Origin: Micrococcaceae bacterium Sec5.1
Lineage (GTDB): Bacteria > Actinomycetota > Actinomycetes > Actinomycetales > Micrococcaceae
NCBI GenBank assembly: GCA_039636795.1
Contig: CP143430.1
Span: 4,898,001 to 4,962,000 of the forward strand
Length of the DNA stretch: 64,000 bases
Direction: 5' to 3'
Below, in pieces: positions 51,689 to 64,000 of this stretch. Every line of letters starts with the position of its first letter. Within the stretch, counting starts at the first letter, position 1. Below the pieces are notes generated by a model that had not been told where the DNA came from, searched no databases, and worked only from the letters and a program-made list of their open reading frames with translations. The position numbers and the translations under genes were made by a program.

Positions 51689-53964
51689 CAGCGTCCTTCC
51701 AGCTTCGTGTTTCGTTCGGTCTTGCTGCTTGCTTGGTCAGCGTTTTCCTCTGGGGTGGCGCCTGCCGGGGCGTCACTTGTTCGGGTCGCTTCAGTCGTTT
51801 GAGTGGTCAGGGCCGTGGGGATGCCTGCGGCCGGGCGGCCGGCCAATTTGGCGTCGCGGTCAGCGAGCCGGGCAAACATATCGTTATAAGCGCTCAGATC
51901 GGCGTCGTTATTCCTGTCGGCCGCACGGTCCACCCGTCGGGTCTCCCGCTCGTCCGAGCGCGACCACATGACGGCCACGCCGATTGCCACCAGCAAGGTG
52001 GGAACTTCACCAATGCCCCAGGCCACAGCACCGCCCATTTGCTGGTCTGCAATGGCCGAGGCACCCCAGGTCCGGCCCAGGTTGCCAAAGTAGTCAGCAG
52101 CCAGCAGGCCAGTACCGCCCATAATGGCCACGCCAAAGAACGCGTGGAAACCCATGGTTGCGAGCAGGAGCAGCAGGCGCATGGGGTACGGCGCGCGGCG
52201 CGGCAGAGGATCACTGCCGATCATGCTGAGCACAAAAATGTAGCCGGTCAGCAGGAAGTGCAGATTCATGAGCTCATGGCCCACGTGTTCCCGCATGGCC
52301 AGGCCGAAAAGGTCCGAGTAGTAGAACAGCACGATGGATCCCGCGAAGTTCGCAGCGGCGAACAACGGATGAGTCACTACCTGCGAGAACCTGGAGTGGA
52401 CGAACAAGAGCAGCCACTCCCGAAGACCCCGCGAACCGTGTGCGCCTTCACCGCGGGAAGGGAGTGCACGCAGTGCAAGGGTCACGGGCGAACCCAACAC
52501 CAGGAAGATCGGTGCCACCATGGTCAGGGCCATGTGATCCACCATGTGGGCAGAAAACAGTACTCGGCCATAGACAGCCGGCGGACCCGAGGTGATGTAG
52601 GTGAGAATCACCAGTCCGATCATCCAGTTCACCGTCTTGAACCAGGACCAGCTATCCCCGCGCTTGCGGATCTTGATGATCCCAAGGATGTAGGACACGG
52701 CGCCAAATAAGGCGACTCCCACCCACAGCCAGTCAAGACGCCATTCGGTAAGCCAGCGCTCTGGCGTAAGTTCAGGGGGAACCTCATAGCCGGACAGGAT
52801 AAAGGCCGGCGAGGCGTCCGGTGCGTACGTGGTGGGCTGCGGAGGGGCCGAACGCCCGAGCGCCACGGCGAGGCCCGACGTCGCGCCCATCACCAGCAGC
52901 TCAACCAGAACCAGCTGCCACAGCACCCGGCGGGCAGACATCGAACCGCTCTTCCCGAGCTGAGGTATGACCCACTGACGATGCATGAAGCCAATGCCAC
53001 CGAGCACCAGGGTGGCAAGTGCCTTGGCGAGAATGAGCTGGCCATAGGCAGAGCCAAACAGATCGCCCAGGTTGGTAACGCGGATGGCTGCGTTTATCAC
53101 ACCGGATGCAAACACCAGGACGAAAGCAAAGCCTGCCAGGGCCGAGAAGCGTCGGAGGGTCGATTCAGTGATATCGCTGGTTCCATAGCTCCGCGAACCA
53201 GCGAGTAATCCGGAAAGGACCGCGAGCATGATGATGCCTCCCACCCACACGGAGACTCCAACCAGGTGAAGGCCCAGCGAGTTGATGGCGCCTTCGTGAT
53301 CACTGGAGCTGGAGGAGTGGCCGATCAGCGCGGTTGGAATGAGCCCGATCAAGGCAAGCAGCAGGGTAAAGGCGAGGCCAGTCAACGAACGAACGCCGAA
53401 GAGTGCTGTGGTGACTACCGCGGCAATGATGGTGATGGACAGCCAAGCCTTGCCCGTATCGATGTCCGTCATAAAGTACACCAGCGAGCGGGTGAATTCG
53501 GCGTCACCGGAGAGTCCCTGACCCGCGACATCCGCGTAGGTCAATACCAGGACCGCTACGGCGGACAGTGTCCAAGCGGCACCTGCCGCGGCGGCAACGG
53601 CAAGGGCGCGTGCAAAAGCCGGATGCTCCGGAGCCTCCAGATCCTTCTCACGGGATCGCGACGCTCTAAGGTTCTTGGGCAGGATTCCGACTGCGAAGAT
53701 CAGGCCACCAATAACTGTGGCTATGGAAACGTTGTGGACGGCTTTAGCCACCGGCAAGCCCCACCGGACCAGCGCTCCGGGGTCCGATACCTGGCGGGCA
53801 GCAGAAGCACCGGAGAAGATGAGGGCCGCCACCAAAGTCAGGAAGAGCACCGCCAGTCCAGCAAGCTGCCACGGAAGGGAAATGCCCGTGACGGCATTGC
53901 CTCCCCGCGCTCCCGGCTTGGGAACAGGCGATGGGGCAGTTGCGGAGCTTCTTGCTGATGGCAC
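51688..53964 (-). CDS. CopD-CtaG fusion (copper resistance/cytochrome oxidase assembly)
   Basis: A 758-aa polytopic protein. The N-terminal half is CopD-like (VHNVSIATVIGGLIFAVGIL, HLVGVSVWVGGIIMLAVLSG, VINAAIRVTNLGDLFGSAYG). The C-terminal half is CtaG-like (FSAHMVDHMALTMVAPIFLV, MREHVGHELMNLHFLLTGY, MGFHAFFGVAIMGGTGLLA), with conserved His residues that could bind copper. Probably about 15-17 membrane helices, then a soluble tail. It is first in a two-gene unit with the thioredoxin/NHL protein. Confidence 0.9.
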   Translation of the reverse strand: MPSARSSATAPSPVPKPGARGGNAVTGISLPWQLAGLAVLFLTLVAALIFSGASAARQVSDPGALVRWGLPVAKAVHNVSIATVIGGLIFAVGILPKNLRASRSREKDLEAPEHPAFARALAVAAAAGAAWTLSAVAVLVLTYADVAGQGLSGDAEFTRSLVYFMTDIDTGKAWLSITIIAAVVTTALFGVRSLTGLAFTLLLALIGLIPTALIGHSSSSSDHEGAINSLGLHLVGVSVWVGGIIMLAVLSGLLAGSRSYGTSDITESTLRRFSALAGFAFVLVFASGVINAAIRVTNLGDLFGSAYGQLILAKALATLVLGGIGFMHRQWVIPQLGKSGSMSARRVLWQLVLVELLVMGATSGLAVALGRSAPPQPTTYAPDASPAFILSGYEVPPELTPERWLTEWRLDWLWVGVALFGAVSYILGIIKIRKRGDSWSWFKTVNWMIGLVILTYITSGPPAVYGRVLFSAHMVDHMALTMVAPIFLVLGSPVTLALRALPSRGEGAHGSRGLREWLLLFVHSRFSQVVTHPLFAAANFAGSIVLFYYSDLFGLAMREHVGHELMNLHFLLTGYIFVLSMIGSDPLPRRAPYPMRLLLLLATMGFHAFFGVAIMGGTGLLAADYFGNLGRTWGASAIADQQMGGAVAWGIGEVPTLLVAIGVAVMWSRSDERETRRVDRAADRNNDADLSAYNDMFARLADRDAKLAGRPAAGIPTALTTQTTEATRTSDAPAGATPEENADQASSKTERNTKLEGR

Positions 53965-54083
53965 CTATCCATTGTCCGTTACGTGTGGCTGGGCTGCGAA
54001 TCGGGAAGCATTTGGGGAGGAGAAGTGGGCACGAGCAATCCGGACCCCGCCTTGGTGTGGGGGACAAGTGATTGCTTAACGGC

Positions 54084-54118
54084 AAAAGGGGCGGCAACCA
54101 GTTGGTTGCCGCCCCTTT
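54084..54118 (-). terminator. Terminator of hup
   Basis: On the minus strand a 15-bp stem (GAAAGGGGCGGCAACC-type, 54104-54118 with 54085-54099) is followed by TTTTGCC. It lies just after the hup stop. Confidence 0.85.
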
Positions 54119-54139
54119 CAGGCGTTCGCCGAAGTGGAA

Positions 54140-54427
54140 TTACTTCTTCTTGGCGACAGCAGCCTTCAGCTTGGAGCCTGCGGTCAGCTTAACGCTGTGG
54201 CCAGCGGCGATCTGGATGGTTTCGCCCGTCTGCGGGTTGCGGCCGGTGCGTGCTGCACGGTCGGTGCGCTCAACTGCGAGCCAGCCCGGGATGGTGATCT
54301 TCTCGCCAGCGGCAACAGAAGTCTCGAAAACTTCGAACAGTGCATCGAGCACGGAGTTGACGGCTGCCTGGCTGGTGCCAGCCTTGCCTGCTACCTCTGC
54401 AACGAGTTCACTACGGTTCTTAGCCAT
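54140..54427 (-). CDS. hup: HU-family DNA-binding protein
   Basis: A 95-aa nucleoid protein. [20 protein letters not shown] forms the N-terminal helices; KITIPGWLAVERTDRAARTG and RNPQTGETIQI are the beta arm with the intercalating proline region. It is a short HU without the long Lys/Ala-rich tail of mycobacterial HupB (ends AAVAKKK). A strong GGAGGACGTAA precedes the ATG. Confidence 0.95.
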   Translation of the reverse strand: MAKNRSELVAEVAGKAGTSQAAVNSVLDALFEVFETSVAAGEKITIPGWLAVERTDRAARTGRNPQTGETIQIAAGHSVKLTAGSKLKAAVAKKK

Positions 54428-54666
54428 TTACGTCCTCCTGGACTAATACGTTTTTTGAGCTTTCAAGCGGAATGCGAGCAAGCCACTGCTCGAAAACTTA
54501 CCAGCTTGCACCGGCTTGGCCAGCAAATTCCGCGTGTTTCCGCGCTTTTTTGACCAAAATCACCGGTTTTTCAGGGTTTTTGGGGCTGTGGACCGCACAT
54601 GGCGTACCCTACGGCGTTGAAGACGTCCCCCACCATGGCGCCTTCAGAGCATCCGATCGCGGTGAA

Positions 54667-54951
54667 TCAGAAGAGAATTCGCTGATACAGGACGTGGTCT
54701 TGCCACTCGCCTGCGATGTGGAGACACGACGGCGCCGGCCGATCCTCTCGAAGCCGGATCGTTTGAGGACCGCCTGTGAGGCCGCGTTGTGCACCAAGGT
54801 TGCGCCGTGGTTCCCATGGTTCGAGGTGCTCTGCGTTCCGGCTGTACGCGGCCGCCAATGGCCCGGCGTCCGACAAGGACAAAGTCCTAAGGTGGACTTT
54901 CCCGTTCACGGCGTTCCCCGTGGGGACATCCAGGGTTCGAGTCAGCGTCAT
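54667..54951 (-). pseudogene. RimJ-type N-acetyltransferase pseudogene
   Basis: The N-terminal frame encodes a normal GNAT start (GKVHLRTLSLSDAGPLAAAY, NAEHLEPWEPRR). The core is missing. The C-terminal hallmark VHNAASQAVLKRSGFERIG appears in a shifted frame, and the last segment LHIAGEWQDHVLYQRILF returns to the first frame. So there is a large internal deletion plus two compensating frameshifts. In an intact RimJ-type protein these segments are separated by about 80 residues. It lies between hup and the rRNA operon. Confidence 0.75.
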
Positions 54952-54990
54952 CCTGCGACTCTAGCGGTCTTAATTGTCTGTTAAATGTGG

Positions 54991-55024
54991 GAGACCCCCC
55001 GACCCGTGTGGGTTGGGGGGTCTC
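54991..55024 (-). terminator. Terminator of the first rRNA operon
   Basis: GAGACCCCCCGACCC (54991-55005) pairs with 55010-55024 across four bases. It lies immediately beyond the 5S rRNA on the minus strand. Confidence 0.75.
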
Positions 55025-55036
55025 GACCTAATGTGT

Positions 55037-55154
55037 GTCCGGCGGTGTCCTACTCTCCCACACCCTCCCGGGTGCAGTACCATCGGCGCTGTGGGTCTTA
55101 GCTTCCGGGTTCGGAATGGGACCGGGCGTTTCCCCCACGCTATGACCGCCGTAA
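55037..55154 (-). rRNA. rrf: 5S ribosomal RNA, operon 1
   Basis: The minus strand begins TTACGGCGGTCATAGCGTGG and ends GAGTAGGACACCGCCGGAC. The terminal GGCGGT/ACCGCC stem pairs, and the internal CCCATTCCGAACCCGGAAG is the usual loop. Ends are accurate to a few bases. Confidence 0.93.
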
Positions 55155-55351
55155 CCTTGTTACCCGAACCCCTGTGCCGGTTTGGTGCCGGTGTTGGGGT
55201 GGGAAGCTTTGTGGTTACAACATGTGTGTTCCCTCGATGTTGAGGGTCCTGTGGTGTTGTGTATTTAGTTGTGGTTTTTGTTCCTGGAAGCAACGGGTTT
55301 TGTTGTTCGGGAACCACATAGTGGACGCGTGCAGTGCTTTTGTGTGTGGTG

Positions 55352-60561
<5,210 letters not shown>

Positions 60562-60891
60562 AAGAAAAACAAATCAAACAGACACAACCACACCCACCGG
60601 AAATAACGGTAAACACGGCTGCACAAAATTCGAAACCAGCTGAAAACCAGACCACCACACACGGGGGTGCGCAGAGGCCCGGCCATAATTTCAACCAATC
60701 AATAAAACAATCGGCATCAACAAACTTGGCACACTATTGAGTTCTCAAACAACAGACCCCCCAAAACATCACCCCGCACAGCGCACCACAAAAACAGCGC
60801 ACCCAACAAGGGCCATTGGAAAAGAAGAGTTATTTTTGGCCGCCTACCGAACCGTACACACCTTCCGGCTTTCCGTTTCGCACCCGGCGAC
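60562..60891 (-). other. rRNA operon leader
   Basis: About 330 bases between the candidate promoter and the 16S. It contains TTGTTTGAGAACTCAATAGT (minus strand, 60731-60750), the leader sequence typical of actinobacterial rRNA operons and related to the 23S processing stem. No protein gene is evident. Confidence 0.6.
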
Positions 60892-60898
60892 TCAGAAA

Positions 60899-60927
60899 AC
60901 AATACACGCCCCACACCCCCAACGCAA
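60899..60927 (-). promoter_or_regulatory. Candidate rRNA operon promoter
   Basis: On the minus strand, TTGCGT (60922-60927) and TATTGT (60899-60904) are separated by exactly 17 bases, with a GC-rich spacer. It is the best -35/-10 pair found in the 475-base interval upstream of the 16S. The remaining bases up to the sigma gene hold no other feature. Confidence 0.5.
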
Positions 60928-61037
60928 ATCCACCCCAACAACCACCCAACACAACCCCAACAAACCCCCAACCGCCCGCGACAGCCCCGCCGTCGGGCAT
61001 TCATTAGGGCGCGTCACCGAGCCAGTTGCGCACCGCT

Positions 61038-61991
61038 TCACTCAAGAAAGTCCGGCATCCCGAAGTGTCGATGCAGACCATCGTCGAGGAACCGCATGAT
61101 CGATGCGATCTTGTCTCCAGCCTGAGCTGGCTCAATCACCAGGAGCCCCCGGGCCCGGCCTTGCAGATAACACACGAATGCCGGCCTGCCACCGGCAGTG
61201 ACAGAGGTCAGCGCATAGTTGCCGCCAGGGCGCCCAGCCGCACTGGCACGGAGGAAACTCCCGACGGCGTGCTGACCCACGTAAAGTTCGCTGGCCGGGG
61301 GCATGGCAAGCCAGCATTGATCGGTGAGGAGCTCAAGGACGCCCTCGACGTCGTCTCGCGCGAAGGCATCCGCAAACTTGCGGGCTAGATCGTGGTGGTC
61401 TGCTCCGGTCGCGATTGACTCTGGAGACGGTCTGGCGCGGGCCCGCTGAAGAAGGCCCTTGGCCGCCGTCGGGCCTATCGCGAGCATCTCGGCAGCTTCG
61501 GTAACGGTGAAATCCAACACATCGCAGAGGATCAGCACCGCGGCTTGGCGCGGCGGCATCCGTTGAAGCGCAACCACAAACGCGAGCTCAACGCTTTCGC
61601 GGGCAACGGCCCGCACAGCAGGATCAAGCTCGTCGACCAATTCATCGGGGTAAGGCTGCAAATGCGGTTGATCGAATCGGTCGTTCGGAGTCGGCGGCTC
61701 GAAGGGAGGTGCAGGGGCGGGGCGAGGACGGCGACCCCGGTCCCTAAGCGCATTGAGCGAACGAGTAGTGGCAATCCGGTAGAGCCAAGTCCGCAGGGAC
61801 GATCGGCCGGCAAATCCAGGCAACCCTTTCCATGCGGCAAGCAAAACCTCCTGCAGGACATCATCTGCATCGTCAACAGATCCTGTGATCCTGTAGCAGT
61901 GCAAGTGAAGTTCGCGGCGAAAGGGCGCAACGACGGAAGCAAAGGCTTCCTCATCACCGGCCCGGGCGGCCTCCAACTCCGCTGACGTCAC
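61038..61991 (-). CDS. ECF sigma factor with C-terminal SnoaL-like domain
   Basis: A 317-aa extracytoplasmic-function sigma factor. Region 2 lies at residues 5-75 (ELHLHCYRITGSVDDADDVL, WLYRIATTRSLNALRDRGRR). Region 4 lies at about 150-205 (VVALQRMPPRQAAVLILCDV, VTEAAEMLAIGPTAAKGLLQ). After this a SnoaL/NTF2-like domain follows (KFADAFARDDVEGVLELLTD), which in such sigma factors modulates activity. The start is GTG 61991. It is divergent from a separate SnoaL-like gene and may drive it. It resembles the SigJ/SigG-type ECF group. Confidence 0.87.
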   Translation of the reverse strand: MTSAELEAARAGDEEAFASVVAPFRRELHLHCYRITGSVDDADDVLQEVLLAAWKGLPGFAGRSSLRTWLYRIATTRSLNALRDRGRRPRPAPAPPFEPPTPNDRFDQPHLQPYPDELVDELDPAVRAVARESVELAFVVALQRMPPRQAAVLILCDVLDFTVTEAAEMLAIGPTAAKGLLQRARARPSPESIATGADHHDLARKFADAFARDDVEGVLELLTDQCWLAMPPASELYVGQHAVGSFLRASAAGRPGGNYALTSVTAGGRPAFVCYLQGRARGLLVIEPAQAGDKIASIMRFLDDGLHRHFGMPDFLE

Positions 61992-62082
61992 AGCTCAATC
62001 TTGGCATGTACCCACTTAGGCGTTCCGATCTGCTGCCCCGTGGTGTCTAAACAGAAGTAAACCTCACGAAAGGAACCAGACC

Positions 62083-62460
62083 ATGACTGAAAAGCAGGCC
62101 AAGGCCGTCGAGATCGCAGTGGCCTACCATCGGGCCTGGACAACCGGCAACTTGGACTCGGCGGCCGAGCACTTGGCCGAGGACGTCACCTGCCATGCGC
62201 CGTCCGGCACAATGAACGGTAGGGCAGCTGTCCGGGCGTTCATGGAGCCCTTCGCTGCTTCGCTCACAAAATCCGTGCTTCTTGCGGCTTATGGGTCCAA
62301 CGACGAAGCAATACTCATGTACGACACTGCCAATCGGGCGGTTCCGAGCGCTCCGGGGGCTGAGCTGTATCGCATTCAGAATGATCAGATCGCCGAGATC
62401 CACATCATCTTTGATCGTCTGCCTTTCGCATTGGCGCGTGGCGACGTTGTTGGGGTGTGA
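62083..62460 (+). CDS. SnoaL-like (NTF2 superfamily) protein
   Basis: A 125-aa cone-shaped alpha+beta barrel protein. VEIAVAYHRAWTTGNLDSAA and HLAEDVTCHAPSGTMNGRAA are typical, with ELYRIQNDQIAEIHIIFDRL near the end. A good AAAGGA precedes the ATG. It is divergent from the ECF sigma factor, itself carrying a SnoaL domain, so the two probably form a regulatory pair. Function unknown. Confidence 0.8.
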   Translation: MTEKQAKAVEIAVAYHRAWTTGNLDSAAEHLAEDVTCHAPSGTMNGRAAVRAFMEPFAASLTKSVLLAAYGSNDEAILMYDTANRAVPSAPGAELYRIQNDQIAEIHIIFDRLPFALARGDVVGV

Positions 62461-62505
62461 ACGCGATGGCTCCTCCCGATGTCAGCCGGAAGGTGGGTTA
62501 AATGA

Positions 62506-62538
62506 GGCAAGCCCCGACCGTCATGGTCGGGGCTTGCC
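62506..62538 (-). terminator. Terminator of the second rRNA operon
   Basis: GGCAAGCCCCGACC (62506-62519) pairs perfectly with 62525-62538. It lies just beyond the 5S on the minus strand and also faces the convergent SnoaL-like gene. Confidence 0.8.
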
Positions 62539-62549
62539 CGTTAATGGTT

Positions 62550-62667
62550 GTCCGGCGGTGTCCTACTCTCCCACACCCTCCCGGGTGCAGTACCATCGGC
62601 GCTGTGGGTCTTAGCTTCCGGGTTCGGAATGGGACCGGGCGTTTCCCCCACGCTATGACCGCCGTAA
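62550..62667 (-). rRNA. rrf: 5S ribosomal RNA, operon 2
   Basis: Identical, as far as I can read, to the 5S at 55037-55154. The flanking 3' sequence differs, which marks the edge of the duplicated unit. Confidence 0.93.
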
Positions 62668-62864
62668 CCTTGTTACCCGAACCCCTGTGCCGGTTTGGTG
62701 CCGGTGTTGGGGTGGGAAGCTTTGTGGTTACAACATGTGTGTTCCCTCGATGTTGAGGGTCCTGTGGTGTTGTGTATTTAGTTGTGGTTTTTGTTCCTGG
62801 AAGCAACGGGTTTTGTTGTTCGGGAACCACATAGTGGACGCGTGCAGTGCTTTTGTGTGTGGTG

Positions 62865-64000
<1,136 letters not shown>

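Overview
The window comes from a high-GC actinobacterium of the Arthrobacter/Paenarthrobacter type. The evidence is the GC-rich coding bias, frequent GTG starts, several leaderless-looking genes (a TANNNT box 6-7 bases before the start codon), actinobacterial-style L-rhamnose genes (rhaM-rhaI-rhaD fusion-rhaB), a ROK-regulated xylAB pair, a hup gene and tRNA-free 16S-23S spacers. The assignment rests on recognising sequence features, not on a database search.

Layout. 1-600: edge-truncated helix-turn-helix gene behind a striking repeated operator. 0.66-5.2 kb: LacI regulator divergent from a three-gene operon (Gfo/Idh/MocA oxidoreductase, DUF993, TIM-barrel isomerase) whose substrate is unknown. 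5.3-6.9 kb: two tiny overlapping ORFs, a 77-aa protein and a YihY/BrkB membrane protein. 7.0-11.1 kb: ROK repressor divergent from xylA-xylB. 11.1-17.2 kb: LacI regulator and araB-araD-araA plus an aldose epimerase. 17.26-18.48 kb: an intact IS30-family element inserted in an intergenic hairpin. 18.5-24.8 kb: LacI regulator divergent from rhaM-rhaI-rhaD-rhaB. The four sugar loci together form a sugar-catabolic island, each with its own local repressor and none with a transporter gene in view.

24.9-36.3 kb is mixed: panD, an AEC transporter, a trehalose-phosphatase-like/GH15 fusion with a degenerate phosphatase motif, a luciferase-like monooxygenase divergent from an orphan solute-binding lipoprotein, a serine/threonine dehydratase, an aldo/keto reductase divergent from an XRE regulator, a GNAT enzyme and a secreted FG-GAP repeat protein. 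36.4-46 kb is an apparent organosulfur or amino-acid-derivative uptake and oxidation operon: permease, ATPase, binding protein, three flavin monooxygenases and DUF1684, divergent from a large FAD/NAD(P)-binding protein. 46-54.5 kb holds a GNAT enzyme, a HerA-like ATPase, a membrane-anchored protein, a DUF559 remnant, a thioredoxin/NHL protein, a CopD-CtaG fusion and hup.

54.6-64 kb holds a GNAT pseudogene, a complete rRNA operon (16S-23S-5S, minus strand), an ECF sigma factor divergent from a SnoaL-like protein, and then the 5S and 3' part of the 23S of a second rRNA operon in the same orientation that runs off the right edge. The two 23S copies differ in one hairpin loop.

Points most worth a second look: the unassigned Gfo/DUF993/isomerase operon; the monooxygenase-rich ABC cluster and its orphan paralogous binding protein; a recurring intergenic hairpin family, one copy of which was split by the IS30 element; the loss of both catalytic aspartates in the phosphatase half of the GH15 fusion; and competing hairpins between xylA and xylB.
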